A stretch of 36,083 nt of DNA from an uncultured Oscillospiraceae bacterium (GCA_934486875.1 CAKSPU010000026.1:1-36083); one strand, 5' to 3'. Shown: positions 13,941 to 23,443, counted from the stretch's first letter. Notes: generated from the letters alone by a model not told the origin. Numbers and translations are program-made.

Positions 13941-16611
13941 ACTGATTTTCGGAATTTCTTATATTCTCAACGATAGGAGACTTTATTATCCGTCTTGCAG
14001 GAACATAAGAAGCCGCCGCCGCAACGATGAACGATACCGCTGCTGCGATTAGGATATATTTGAGCGGTGCTGCTGCGGACATTTTCAGTCCGAGATCCTC
14101 CATATCAAGATCCCTGAAATGGGTCTTGAAAGGTATCTGGATTATAAATACTGCCGCTTCTGTCACGAGCAGCGATGAGAAGCTTGCAAGAGCCGCATAG
14201 ATAAGGCTTTCGGTAAGAACCAGCTTATGGAGCTGCTTATCAGACATTCCGCAGGCTCTGAGCATCGCAAGCTCCGATGTTCTGCCCATAACGTTTGAAG
14301 AAATGATGTTCACGATGTTCACCGCCGCTATGAGGGAGATTATGAACACCGCAAAATATCCCACGGTCCTGACGATGCCGAGGTTTGAAAATGCCTTTGC
14401 CATATCTGCGGCATTGTCCGTGAAGTCACCGTAGAAATTTCGGGTAAGATAATTTCTTGCTTCGCTTTCCACTCCGCTTACAGCATCTGCGTAAATCGTC
14501 CTTGAAAACAGGGTGTAACACTGACCGTTGTACTCCACCTGAGATGAGGAGCTGTCGATACCGAGCTGTGCCACCAGCTGCTCAAAGGGTGCTTCCGCCA
14601 TAACTGCCGAAGCTATATCGCCGCAGGAGTAATATGTGCGCAGGTCGGTGGAATATGTTCCCGCTGTGCTCATCGTAACAGGGTCGAGGAAAGCTATCAT
14701 ACTCTCGATAAAGGGCTGGGCGGTAATGGCTTCGGGGAGAGTGTCGCTTTGAACAAAGGTGTAAAGCTCTGCGCCGCTTTTGTCCTTCATTACGGGGTCT
14801 ATGAGGATAGTTCCCGACTGCTCAAATTCATCGTAGGAAATGCCGCTGTCGGGGTGAATGTGTTTTTCAAAGGTCTCACGGCTCACGGGGTGTACTTCCG
14901 CAACGACAGCGCCGTTTTCATATGCGGGAGTGCCCTCGGTCATATTCAGAATGTCATTTGTCAGATAAAATTTCAGAACGCAGTCATACTGAACATTCCC
15001 GAAATATCCCGTGGACAGCATTTTGTCCGTCCTGTCGTGGATAGCTTCGGGGCTAAGCGTATATGTCTCAATGACGAAATCGTTCGGTTCTCTTTGTTCG
15101 TTGAACTCGGTGGTTATCTTGTCATTTGCAAGCTCCGCACCGTAGGAAAATGTGGTGAAAAGCACAATGCTCATTACCATTGACACCATTGTTATGATGT
15201 ATCTTTTCTTGTTCCGCTTGATGCTGAGAGCGGAGTATGCACCGATAAAGCTCCTGCCCTTTTCAAGTCCCGAGGGGTGCTTCGGGAGCTGTATTTTGTC
15301 ACGCTTTCCCGCAGCATTCATCGCTTCCACGGGTGATGAGTTTATTGAGCGCATACCCGTGGATACGGCGGATATAACTACCCACAGCACGCCGATGACA
15401 GCGGAGGAGATATATACATACGGTCTTATATCAAAAACAAGCATATCTCTGATATCGTAATTTGCGGAGCTGTCAGAGAGATAGGGGAGATCCTTCACAA
15501 TGCCGAAAAGACCCGCAGCACAGCCCGTTCCGAGAAGTATTCCTATGATAACTCCGGGAACTGCCAGGTAAACAGCCTCCCAGACTACCAGCGAAAAGAT
15601 CTGCCTGCCCGATGCGCCCACGGCTTTGAGAAGTCCGAACTGCTTTATCCTTTCACGGGAGGAGATCTCAAAGGCGTTGTCTATTACCATTCTTACGCAG
15701 AACATAAGGAAGAGTATCACAAGATAAACTATTCCGAAAAATACTGCCTGAGAAAATTTTGCGGTAACGCCCTTGCCCTCAAGGTCAAGAAGCTCCTGAT
15801 TGAGACCGTAGCTGAAATCGTCTATCTCATAGCCTGCATCTTGGAAAGCATAGTGCATATCCCAGTAAAGATCGTTGGTCTTGTCGGAGAAACGGGCAAG
15901 GAGATTGTCCGTTTTGGTCGAATATGCTTTAAGGCGGGTGTCCGAATAGTCAACGATGTTGCTGTTTTCGGAAAAGCCCACAACCGTAAAGCTGATGTCC
16001 GAAACATCGGTGATGTCAAAGGCATCGGCGATCTCCTGCGGTATTCCCTCAACGCTCTGTGGCGTGTCTGACTTTGCCTTGCAGGTAACGAGCTGTGCCG
16101 TAACGGTATCCCCAAGCTCGGGATAGCCCCACAGATATGTGCTCTGTGCGCTGAGAACTATCTCTCCGTCCTTTTCGGGAAGCCTGCCCTCAAAAACCGT
16201 GTTCATATTTTGGGGCAGCATAGTGACCTCTCCTGCCTTGAAGCGGAGGAAAACATCATCAACGGGACTGCCGTTTAAAAGCAGGTATTCCATCTGTGCA
16301 TCTTCTGACCGCATCTGTCCGTAATCCACATCGGTGCTGCTTGTGTATGAGGAAACGCTGTATATCTGCGTTTCACCGAAAATATCCATACTGCGGAGCG
16401 ACACCAGCTGATCCTTGTCAAGTCCGTTGAAAACAACGTGATATGTACCGTTCTCCTCCCTGCAAACGTTAAGGGCGGCGGCACGGTATACAGACACTGC
16501 CGCAAGCATTACCGTCATAAAGGCGGTGGCGGTAATAATGGCGATCATCGTCATTATCGTGTGCTTTTTCTGACCCCGCAGGTAACGCAGGGAAATTTCT
16601 CTGAGCTTCAT
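13939..16611 (-). CDS. FtsX-family ABC transporter permease (orphan in this window)
   Basis: This 890-residue protein has two FtsX/MacB-type permease modules. A first membrane helix near residues 18-42 is followed by an extracytoplasmic domain, then three helices at about 290-315, 345-375 and 395-420. A second half repeats this order: a helix near 470-490, a long outer domain, then three helices from about 755 to 880 ending with VPARRIIKSPIVENIR. Proteins of this class usually work with a LolD/MacB-like ATPase in lipoprotein or antimicrobial-peptide traffic or signalling. No ATPase gene is adjacent: nadE is upstream by 21 bp, and convergent trk genes are downstream. A GGAAAGGAG site precedes ATG. 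The substrate is unknown. Confidence 0.85.
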   Translation of the reverse strand: MKLREISLRYLRGQKKHTIMTMIAIITATAFMTVMLAAVSVYRAAALNVCREENGTYHVVFNGLDKDQLVSLRSMDIFGETQIYSVSSYTSSTDVDYGQMRSEDAQMEYLLLNGSPVDDVFLRFKAGEVTMLPQNMNTVFEGRLPEKDGEIVLSAQSTYLWGYPELGDTVTAQLVTCKAKSDTPQSVEGIPQEIADAFDITDVSDISFTVVGFSENSNIVDYSDTRLKAYSTKTDNLLARFSDKTNDLYWDMHYAFQDAGYEIDDFSYGLNQELLDLEGKGVTAKFSQAVFFGIVYLVILFLMFCVRMVIDNAFEISSRERIKQFGLLKAVGASGRQIFSLVVWEAVYLAVPGVIIGILLGTGCAAGLFGIVKDLPYLSDSSANYDIRDMLVFDIRPYVYISSAVIGVLWVVISAVSTGMRSINSSPVEAMNAAGKRDKIQLPKHPSGLEKGRSFIGAYSALSIKRNKKRYIITMVSMVMSIVLFTTFSYGAELANDKITTEFNEQREPNDFVIETYTLSPEAIHDRTDKMLSTGYFGNVQYDCVLKFYLTNDILNMTEGTPAYENGAVVAEVHPVSRETFEKHIHPDSGISYDEFEQSGTILIDPVMKDKSGAELYTFVQSDTLPEAITAQPFIESMIAFLDPVTMSTAGTYSTDLRTYYSCGDIASAVMAEAPFEQLVAQLGIDSSSSQVEYNGQCYTLFSRTIYADAVSGVESEARNYLTRNFYGDFTDNAADMAKAFSNLGIVRTVGYFAVFIISLIAAVNIVNIISSNVMGRTSELAMLRACGMSDKQLHKLVLTESLIYAALASFSSLLVTEAAVFIIQIPFKTHFRDLDMEDLGLKMSAAAPLKYILIAAAVSFIVAAAASYVPARRIIKSPIVENIRNSENQ

Positions 16612-16632
16612 AAAATGCTCCTTTCCGACGAT

Positions 16633-18546
16633 TTATTGCAAGGTTATATCGTCAAGCTCCTTTATCCACAGAGCAGCCGAAGCGTCTGAGGGCATTCTCC
16701 AGTCGCCTCGGGGCGAAAGTGTGACAGAGCCCACCTTGGGACCGTCGGGGAGACAGGAGCGCTTGAACTGCTGGCTGAAAAATCTTCTTGTAAATGTCCT
16801 GAGCCATTTCAGAATGACTTCATCGGGATATGTGCCCGCAAAAGCGGTCTTTGCGATACGGAAAATTTTCTTCGGGGAAAATCCGCAGCGGACGGTGTAA
16901 TAAAGGAAGAAATCGTGGAGCTCGTAGGGACCTACGATATCCTCGGTCCTCTGGGAAATGGTTCCGTCCTCGGCAGGGGGGAGAAGCTCGGGGGATACGG
17001 GGGTGTCAAGGATATCCTTCAGGACATCGGAAAGCTGTCCGTCGTTCCTGTCAGCTTCATAGGAAACAAGGTGGCGGACAAGGGTCTTGGGTATGGAGCA
17101 GTTAACGCCGTACATCGACATATGGTCGCCGTTGTAGGTCGCCCAGCCCAGCGCCAGCTCGGAAAGGTCGCCCGTTCCGATAACTATTCCCCCTGTCATA
17201 TTGGCAATGTCCATAATTACCTGTGTGCGCTCACGTGCCTGACCGTTTTCGTAGGATACATCGTGAATGTCCTCGCTCTGACCGATATCCTTGAAATGCT
17301 GACGGACAGAGGCGGAAATGTCTATCTCACGGATAGATGCACCGTAAGCCTCCGCAAGGATAAGGGCGTTGCTCTTTGTCCGCTTTGTTGTGCCGAAGCA
17401 GGGCATCGTTACGGCGATTATGCCCTTTCTGTCAAGGGAGAGCATATCAAAGGCGTGAACGGTGACGATAAGGGCGAGGGTGGAGTCAAGACCGCCCGAA
17501 AGTCCGATAACGGCGGTCTTTCCGTTAATATGCCGCAGACGTGTGGCAAGACCTGTTGCCTGCATAGTGAGTATCTCCTCGCAGCGTGCGGCAAGGTCGT
17601 TTCTGTCGGCAGGAACGAAGGGCATAGGCGCAAAATGTCTGCTAAGCTTTATGTCGGGGATTTTCAGCTTGAAATATCTTTCATTTCCCGCATTTTCGGT
17701 ATGGGGATAGGTGGACATTCTGCGGCGCTCTGCGGACAGCCTTTCAAGGTCGATGTCGCCGTAAACAATGCCACCCTCAAAGGGCTTGCTTTCGGCAATA
17801 CGGCTGCCGTTTTCGCAGATAAGGCTGTGACCCGAGAAAATCATATCCTGAGTGGATTCGCCGAAGCCGCAGTCGGTGTAGACATATCCGCATACGAGCT
17901 TTGCGCTCTGCATTTCCACAAGCTTGCGGCGGTATTCCTTTTTGCCTATGACCTCATCGGAAGCGGAGGGGTTGCAGATGATGAGCGCCCCTCTTTTTGC
18001 AAGCTCATCGGAGGGGGAGGAGGGCACCCACAGATCCTCGCATATCTCAACGCCGAAAACAAAGTCTGTGTCATCGTATGAAGCAAAGGTCATACTTCCC
18101 ATAACGGTATTGAAGCGGATAACGGGTACTGTCTCAAAGTCGCCGTCCCAAGAGGTAAAGTGGCGGGCTTCGTAAAATTCCGAGTAATTGGGGATATTTT
18201 TTTTGGGGACAAAGCCGAGTACACGACCGTTCAGGCACACAGCGGCGCAGTTATATAGCTTTCCTGCGTGTGCAAGGGGGAGACCTGCAATAAAGATGAT
18301 GTCGGTGTCCTTTGTCTCTTCAAGGATATGGAGCAGGGCATTTTCAGCGCCTTCAAGGAGCACCTTTGAGAGAAAAAGATCGCCGCAGGTGTAGCCCGTG
18401 ATGCACAGCTCGGGAAGGGTGAGCAGAGAGCATTCATTTGCAGCCGCTTCCTTTACCGCTTTTATTATTTCTTCTGCGTTGTATGCACAGTCTGCCACCT
18501 TAAGGTCGGGAACTGCACAGCCACATCTGATAAATCCGTCTTTCAA
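16633..18546 (-). CDS. nadE: Glutamine-dependent NAD+ synthetase
   Basis: This 637-residue two-domain enzyme makes NAD from nicotinate adenine dinucleotide, ATP and glutamine-derived ammonia. The N-terminal nitrilase-type glutaminase has its catalytic set at Glu46 (LPELCITGY), Lys115 or Lys116 (FVPKKN) and Cys169 (GVEICEDLW). The C-terminal synthetase has the PP-loop GLSGGLDS at 348-355 and the later GTGDLSELALGW stretch. I start it at TTG, which has a GAAAGGA site 8 nt upstream and no ATG nearby. An upstream ATG is not available in frame. It is likely co-transcribed with the FtsX-type permease, with no obvious functional link. Confidence 0.94.
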   Translation of the reverse strand: MKDGFIRCGCAVPDLKVADCAYNAEEIIKAVKEAAANECSLLTLPELCITGYTCGDLFLSKVLLEGAENALLHILEETKDTDIIFIAGLPLAHAGKLYNCAAVCLNGRVLGFVPKKNIPNYSEFYEARHFTSWDGDFETVPVIRFNTVMGSMTFASYDDTDFVFGVEICEDLWVPSSPSDELAKRGALIICNPSASDEVIGKKEYRRKLVEMQSAKLVCGYVYTDCGFGESTQDMIFSGHSLICENGSRIAESKPFEGGIVYGDIDLERLSAERRRMSTYPHTENAGNERYFKLKIPDIKLSRHFAPMPFVPADRNDLAARCEEILTMQATGLATRLRHINGKTAVIGLSGGLDSTLALIVTVHAFDMLSLDRKGIIAVTMPCFGTTKRTKSNALILAEAYGASIREIDISASVRQHFKDIGQSEDIHDVSYENGQARERTQVIMDIANMTGGIVIGTGDLSELALGWATYNGDHMSMYGVNCSIPKTLVRHLVSYEADRNDGQLSDVLKDILDTPVSPELLPPAEDGTISQRTEDIVGPYELHDFFLYYTVRCGFSPKKIFRIAKTAFAGTYPDEVILKWLRTFTRRFFSQQFKRSCLPDGPKVGSVTLSPRGDWRMPSDASAALWIKELDDITLQ

Positions 18547-18681
18547 GATTATCGTCCTTTCAATATAAGACTAAACAGCATATTATCTGTGAATATAATT
18601 ATACATATTAATTTTAACCCACTGCACCTGTAAATGTATTGCCTGATTGTAATATATTTATGAACAATTATGAAGAAAACC

Positions 18682-18710
18682 TTGATTTATATGGGAGACT
18701 ATGGTATAAT
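18682..18710 (+). promoter_or_regulatory. Promoter of the yicC-remA-gmk operon
   Basis: TTGATT, 17 bp, TATAAT with an extended TGG in front of the -10 box. The start is expected near 18717, giving a leader of about 100 nt. That leader contains possible stems GGCAAA/TTTGCC and TCGGGA/TCCCGA, the latter just before the GAAAGGA ribosome site. Confidence 0.8.
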
Positions 18711-18814
18711 AAAATAAGCTATGGCAAAGCATACGCAGGCTGCGGACGGATTTGCCGTTGCGTTATCCGATAACTTCGATTTCGGGAGACTTTTCCCGAT
18801 GAAAGGAACCCATT

Positions 18815-19693
18815 ATGATAAAAAGTATGACAGGCTTCGGCAGAGCCGAACAGATCATCGACGGCAGGGATATCATCGTTGAGATACGCTCTGTCAATCA
18901 CCGCTACTACGAATTTTCCGCCAGAGTTCCCAGAGCCTACGGATACGTTGAGGAAAAGCTAAAAAGCTTTCTCAACGGCAGGATATCAAGGGGCAAGGTG
19001 GAGGTAAGCGTGTCAATTTCCGCCGTTGAAGCTGCGGACACCCTTATCGAGATAAACAAGGCTGTGGCAAAGGGCTATGTTGACGCTCTGCGCAGCGTGG
19101 GCGAGGAGCTCGGTCTTGCAGATGACCTGACCCTTTCCCAGCTTGTAAGGCTTCCCGACATATTCACCGTGAGAAAGACTGCCGATGACGAGGAGCAGAT
19201 ATGGAACAGTGTCAGGACCGTTGCGGACGAAGCTGTTTCAAAGTTTGTCGCTATGCGTGAGGCAGAGGGACTTAAGATGAAAGAGGACGTTCTCGAGCGT
19301 GCCGACATCATCGAAAGGCTTGTGGACGAGGTGGACAGGCTTTCGCCCATATCCGCCGAGAATTACCGCAGCAAGCTTTATTCAAGGCTCTGCGAGGTGC
19401 TTGCGGACAAGAACATCGACGAGCAGAGGATAGTTACCGAGGCTGCCATTTTTGCTGACAAGACCGCCGTTGCGGAGGAAACCGTAAGACTTAAGAGCCA
19501 TATCCGTCAGCTGAGAGATATGCTGGCACTTGACGAGCCCGTTGGCAGAAAGCTTGACTTCCTCATTCAGGAATTTAACCGTGAAGCCAACACTATCGGT
19601 TCAAAAGCGCAGGATATCGCTGTTACCAAGATAGTCGTTGATCTCAAATCCGAGATCGAAAAGATAAGAGAGCAGATACAGAATATCGAATAA
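18815..19693 (+). CDS. yicC: YicC/YloC-family endoribonuclease
   Basis: This 292-residue protein matches the YicC family throughout, from the start MIKSMTGFGRAE..I...EIRSVNHRY to the C-terminal DUF1732 stretch KLDFLIQEFNREANTIGSKAQD. Family members are endoribonucleases involved in small-RNA turnover; the B. subtilis homologue is YloC. It opens the conserved block found in B. subtilis as yloC-remA-gmk-rpoZ and is followed by remA after 12 bp. The start ATG is preceded by GAAAGGA. Confidence 0.94.
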   Translation: MIKSMTGFGRAEQIIDGRDIIVEIRSVNHRYYEFSARVPRAYGYVEEKLKSFLNGRISRGKVEVSVSISAVEAADTLIEINKAVAKGYVDALRSVGEELGLADDLTLSQLVRLPDIFTVRKTADDEEQIWNSVRTVADEAVSKFVAMREAEGLKMKEDVLERADIIERLVDEVDRLSPISAENYRSKLYSRLCEVLADKNIDEQRIVTEAAIFADKTAVAEETVRLKSHIRQLRDMLALDEPVGRKLDFLIQEFNREANTIGSKAQDIAVTKIVVDLKSEIEKIREQIQNIE

Positions 19694-19705
19694 GGAGACA
19701 TTTTT

Positions 19706-19984
19706 ATGCAGCTTATTCCCATCGGCTACGGCAATGCAGTTTCGGCGGAGCGGCTTATCGCAGTGGTGAGCCCCGAGTCTGCACCCATAAAAAGAATAGT
19801 GCAGGACGCAAGGGACAGAGGTATGCTCATTGATGCCACCTACGGCAGAAAGACCAAATCCGTCCTTGTTATGGACAGCGACCACGTTATCCTGTCGGCA
19901 GTCCTGCCCTCATCTATTGCAGGCCGTGCGGGGGATATCCCAACGGCTGCGGAAGATGAAAATGAGAGTGAACAAACGCTCTGA
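19706..19984 (+). CDS. remA: RemA-family (DUF370) regulatory protein
   Basis: This 92-residue protein matches RemA/Ylz[26 protein letters not shown] and [22 protein letters not shown]. In B. subtilis RemA is a DNA-binding activator of biofilm-matrix and osmoprotection genes that assembles into rings. The C-terminal 15 residues are acidic and poorly conserved. It sits between yicC and gmk as in Bacillus, and a GGAG site lies upstream of ATG. Confidence 0.93.
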   Translation: MQLIPIGYGNAVSAERLIAVVSPESAPIKRIVQDARDRGMLIDATYGRKTKSVLVMDSDHVILSAVLPSSIAGRAGDIPTAAEDENESEQTL

Positions 19985-20000
19985 AAGGATTGATATAAAT

Positions 20001-20603
20001 ATGTCAAAGGGACTTCTTATCGTTGTTTCCGCCCCCTCGGGCTGCGGAAAGGGCACGCTTCTTGCGGAGGTTCTGAAAAACGATAACTTCTACTACTCCG
20101 TTTCGGCGACCACCCGTGCGCCAAGAGAGGGAGAGGTAAACGGAGTGAACTATCACTTCACTTCAAAGGAGGATTTTGAAAAGCTCATCGCTTCGGGCGG
20201 AGTTCTGGAGTATGCCCGGTACTGCGGCAATTATTACGGAACGCCCCGAAAGGCTGTTGAGGACAAGCTTGCCGAGGGCAGGGACGTTATCCTTGAGATC
20301 GAGGTACAGGGCGCTATGAAGATAAAGCAGAGCTGCCCCGAGGCTGTGTTCGTGTTTATCCTGCCTCCGTCTGTGGAGACTCTGAAGGAACGGCTTGAAA
20401 AGCGTGGCACCGAAACTGCCGACGTTATCGCAAAGCGTGTTGCCGAGGCAAGGGGCGAGATCGAAAAGGCTTACAATTACGATTATGTTATCGTAAATGA
20501 TGACCTTGACACTGCCGTTTCGGAATTTATTAAGGCTGTTGAAGCAGAAAAGCTCACGGTCAAGCACTCCAAAGACCTTATTGACAGGGTGCTCGGCAAA
20601 TAG
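20001..20603 (+). CDS. gmk: Guanylate kinase
   Basis: This 200-residue enzyme phosphorylates GMP to GDP. The P-loop SAPSGCGKGT is at 10-19. The GMP-binding stretch SATTRAPREGEVNGVNYHF and the lid region with RLEKRGTETADVI follow. The open frame extends 57 codons further upstream, but that part overlaps remA. ATG at 20001, with a GAAAGGA site 11 nt upstream, fits the family's normal start (MSKGLLIVVSAPSG). Confidence 0.95.
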   Translation: MSKGLLIVVSAPSGCGKGTLLAEVLKNDNFYYSVSATTRAPREGEVNGVNYHFTSKEDFEKLIASGGVLEYARYCGNYYGTPRKAVEDKLAEGRDVILEIEVQGAMKIKQSCPEAVFVFILPPSVETLKERLEKRGTETADVIAKRVAEARGEIEKAYNYDYVIVNDDLDTAVSEFIKAVEAEKLTVKHSKDLIDRVLGK

Positions 20604-20610
20604 ATCACGG

Positions 20611-20639
20611 TTGCAATTTTCATAAAAATATGTTATAAT
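20611..20639 (+). promoter_or_regulatory. Promoter of rpoZ-priA
   Basis: TTGCAA, 17 bp, TATAAT with an extended TGT in front of the -10 box. It is placed just after the gmk stop and starts a new transcript for rpoZ near 20646. Confidence 0.75.
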
Positions 20640-20672
20640 ATAAAAATACGTTTTTAAAAGGAGTTTTGCGTT

Positions 20673-20903
20673 ATGTTAAGACCTGCTATGAATCAGATCG
20701 CTACCCACGGCGAAAGCTATTATTCCATTGTTATCGGCATTGCCAAGCGTGCAAGAGAGATAGCTGATGAGCTTTCCGAGAAGAATATGACTCTCGAGGA
20801 AAAGCCCGTAAAGACTGCTGTTGACGAGTTTGCGGCAAGGAAGTTCTCCATTGTTGAGGACCCCTCCGTAAAGCCCGGAAAGTCCACCGAGGGAACATAT
20901 TGA
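20673..20903 (+). CDS. rpoZ: RNA polymerase omega subunit
   Basis: This 76-residue protein is the small omega subunit that stabilises beta-prime in RNA polymerase. It shows the family pattern MLRPAMNQI....ESYYSIVIGIAKRAREIADE followed by EKPVKTAVDEFAARKFSI. It has a strong AAAAGGAG site and its own promoter. It lies between gmk and priA as in Bacillus, but the coaBC gene that normally follows is missing here. Confidence 0.92.
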   Translation: MLRPAMNQIATHGESYYSIVIGIAKRAREIADELSEKNMTLEEKPVKTAVDEFAARKFSIVEDPSVKPGKSTEGTY

Positions 20904-20910
20904 TAAAACA

Positions 20911-23343
20911 GTGAACGGTTTATCTGTCCGTGTGGGCGTGAGCGGCACTTCCTTTGCTTTCGATCAGGCATACAGCTACAGCGTCCCCGAAGAGCTTGCG
21001 GATAAGGCTGTCTGCGGTTCAAGGGTCATCGTGCCCTTCGGCCGCTCCGACAGGCGCAGGGTGGGGATAATCGTTGAGGTTTGTCCCGATACCGAGGATA
21101 CAGAGAAGCTTAAGGCGGTAAGCTCCGTTGTGGACAAAACGCCAATTATCGGCAATGAACAGCTGAGGCTGCTTTTATGGCTCAGGGAAACGGTTTTCTG
21201 CACCTATTACGAGGCGTTCAGGACTCTTATCCCTCCGGGTCTCGGCGTAAGCTTTGTTCAGAAATACAGGCTTTCATCAAAAAAGCCAAAAAAGGGCGAG
21301 CTGTCCGAAAAGGCTATGGGGCTGTATCTTTCGGCTTCAGAGACCGATGACGGCGGCGAGCTTGCTATGATGATCTCCGAGGACGGCGGATCTGCCGCCG
21401 AGCTGATGGAAAAAGGCTTTCTCGAAGAGACAGACCTTGCAAAGCAGAGGGTGCGTGACGATACGGTAAGTATGGTAAGGCTCACCCCCGAGTATTCCGA
21501 AAGGGATATAAAGCTCACTCCCAAGCAGAAGGCTGCGGCGGAGGTGCTGCTGCGTGAGGGCTGTGCATCGGTGAGGGAGCTTTGCTATATGTGCGGCTGC
21601 ACGGCTCAGGTAGTGAAAAATATGGTTAAAAGCGGAGCGGCGGAGCTTTTTGATTACGAAGTTCTGAAGGCTCCCGAAGCTCCGGAGCGGGACAATGTTG
21701 ATGATATCACGCTGAACCGCTGCCAGCAGAATGCCTTTGACGGCATCTCCCGTATGATAGATGAGCACAAGCCTGCATCGGCGCTTCTTTTCGGCGTTAC
21801 GGGCAGCGGCAAGACACCTGTTTTTGCAAAGCTCATCGACCACACATTAAAATCGGGAAGAAACGTTATTATGCTCATTCCCGAAATATCCCTGACCCCC
21901 CAGACCCTTAACCGCTTCCGCAGACTTTTCGGTGAAACGGTCGCAGTGCTCCACAGCGGACTTTCACTGTCAATGAGATCCAACGAGTACAAGCGTGTGA
22001 AGTCGGGTCGGTGCAGGATAGTTGTGGGCACGAGAAGCGCTGTTTTTGCCCCTCTTGACAACATCGGACTTATCATTATGGACGAGGAGGGGGAGCGGAC
22101 ATACAAATCCGAATCAAGCCCCAGATATCACGCAAAGGACGCTGCGGCACAGAGATGCTTATATCACAATGCCGTGCTTCTCACCGCTTCGGCTACGCCG
22201 TCCATCGAGAGCTATTACAGCGCCCAAAAGGGCAGGACAAAGCTTTTTGCAATGCCCGAGAGATACAGCGCCGACCCGAATGAAAAGGCGGCAATGCCAA
22301 AGGCTGAGATAATTGATATGACAGGCAGCGGCAGGGTGCTGAGCGAGGAGCTTGTAAGCGGGATAAACGACAATCTCCGAAGAGGGGAGCAGTCCATTCT
22401 GCTTCTCAACCGCAGAGGATATCACACGTTTATAACCTGCAATGAGTGCAAGGAACCCGTGTCCTGCCCCAATTGCAGCATACCCCTTACCTATCATAAG
22501 ATAAACAACCGCCTTATCTGCCACTACTGCGGCTACAGCCGGGATTACACTGACAGCTGCCCCAAATGCGGCAGCTCAAAGCTGAAACTCACGGGTATGG
22601 GTACCCAGCGCCTTGAGGACGAGCTTGCGGAGTTCTTTCCGAACGCAAAGATACTCAGAATGGACGCTGACACCACCTATTCCCGATACGCCTATGACAA
22701 GCGCTTCACGGCTTTCGGCAACGGCGAATATGACATTATGGTGGGCACTCAGATGATAGCCAAGGGTCTTGACTTTCCCAATGTAACCCTTGTGGGGGTG
22801 CTGAATGCGGACAAGTCCCTTTATTCGGGGGATTTCCGAAGCTATGAGCGGACGTTTTCCCTTATCACGCAGGTGGTGGGGCGAAGCGGACGGGGAAATT
22901 CAAGGGGACGGGCGATAATCCAGACCTATGCCCCCGACCATTACGTTATAAATCTTGCCGCCGAGCAGAATTACACTGCCTTTTACGAGCAGGAGATCGC
23001 AATGCGGAGGGCGCTCATATATCCGCCATTCTGCGACATCTGTGCAGTTGGCTTTTCGGGGGAAGATGACGGGAAAACATCATCTGCTGCCGACCTTTTT
23101 GCGGGAACGATAGCCGAGAGGATAAAAGCTCTGCCCGAAAAAATGCCGGTGAGAGTTCTCGGCCCCTCAAAGTGCGCTTTTGAAAAAATAAACGGAAAAT
23201 TCAGATACCGTATTATAATAAAATGCCGCAACAACGCTTCTTTCAGGCACTTTATCAGTGGAATCAGGACGGACACCGCCAAGCTCCCCGAATTTCGGGG
23301 GATATCGGTGTACATTGATATGAACGGCGACATATCACTGTAA
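20911..23343 (+). CDS. priA: Primosomal replication-restart helicase PriA
   Basis: This 810-residue helicase restarts stalled replication forks. It has the N-terminal DNA-binding domain, the Walker A motif GVTGSGKT near residue 294-301, the helicase motif GTQMIAKGLDFPNVTLVGVLNAD, and a zinc-binding domain of eight cysteines in four CxxC pairs around residues 510-555. The Walker B motif reads DEEG (391-394) where most PriA have DEEH; Ruminococcus relatives often vary at this place. It starts at GTG 7 bp after rpoZ with only a weak ribosome site, which suggests coupling. Its stop codon begins a 19-bp tandem repeat. Confidence 0.94.
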   Translation: MNGLSVRVGVSGTSFAFDQAYSYSVPEELADKAVCGSRVIVPFGRSDRRRVGIIVEVCPDTEDTEKLKAVSSVVDKTPIIGNEQLRLLLWLRETVFCTYYEAFRTLIPPGLGVSFVQKYRLSSKKPKKGELSEKAMGLYLSASETDDGGELAMMISEDGGSAAELMEKGFLEETDLAKQRVRDDTVSMVRLTPEYSERDIKLTPKQKAAAEVLLREGCASVRELCYMCGCTAQVVKNMVKSGAAELFDYEVLKAPEAPERDNVDDITLNRCQQNAFDGISRMIDEHKPASALLFGVTGSGKTPVFAKLIDHTLKSGRNVIMLIPEISLTPQTLNRFRRLFGETVAVLHSGLSLSMRSNEYKRVKSGRCRIVVGTRSAVFAPLDNIGLIIMDEEGERTYKSESSPRYHAKDAAAQRCLYHNAVLLTASATPSIESYYSAQKGRTKLFAMPERYSADPNEKAAMPKAEIIDMTGSGRVLSEELVSGINDNLRRGEQSILLLNRRGYHTFITCNECKEPVSCPNCSIPLTYHKINNRLICHYCGYSRDYTDSCPKCGSSKLKLTGMGTQRLEDELAEFFPNAKILRMDADTTYSRYAYDKRFTAFGNGEYDIMVGTQMIAKGLDFPNVTLVGVLNADKSLYSGDFRSYERTFSLITQVVGRSGRGNSRGRAIIQTYAPDHYVINLAAEQNYTAFYEQEIAMRRALIYPPFCDICAVGFSGEDDGKTSSAADLFAGTIAERIKALPEKMPVRVLGPSKCAFEKINGKFRYRIIIKCRNNASFRHFISGIRTDTAKLPEFRGISVYIDMNGDISL

Positions 23344-23416
23344 ACAGTGATTATCACTCTAAACAGTGACTATCGCTGTAAACAGTGACTATCGCTGTAA
23401 ACAACGACATTCGCTG
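23341..23416 (+). repeat. Four tandem copies of a 19-bp unit after priA
   Basis: The unit TAAACAGTGACTATCGCTG starts at 23341, 23360, 23379 and 23398. Copies 2 and 3 are identical; copies 1 and 4 differ by a few bases. The first copy begins with the priA stop codon, and the last codons of priA (about 23322-23340) resemble the unit too, so it probably grew by slippage from the gene's 3' end. Small stems such as TCACTG-TAAA-CAGTGA can form. It ends 27 bp before def. Confidence 0.85.
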
Positions 23417-23443
23417 TAATAATTTCAGAAAGGGATAATTTTA

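Noticed and set aside
16915..18081. A 388-codon plus-strand open frame across nadE
   Set aside because: Antisense of NAD synthetase; no family features and no ribosome site.
18721..18882. A 53-codon ORF starting about 4 nt after the predicted yicC start point, overlapping yicC
   Set aside because: It has no ribosome site and would be leaderless; composition and overlap give no support. Conservation in relatives would be needed to revive it.
19830..20000. Upstream extension of gmk
   Set aside because: It overlaps remA out of frame; the normal guanylate kinase start is at 20001 with a ribosome site.
23341..23416. CRISPR array
   Set aside because: The 19-bp units are contiguous with no spacers, so this is a simple tandem repeat.
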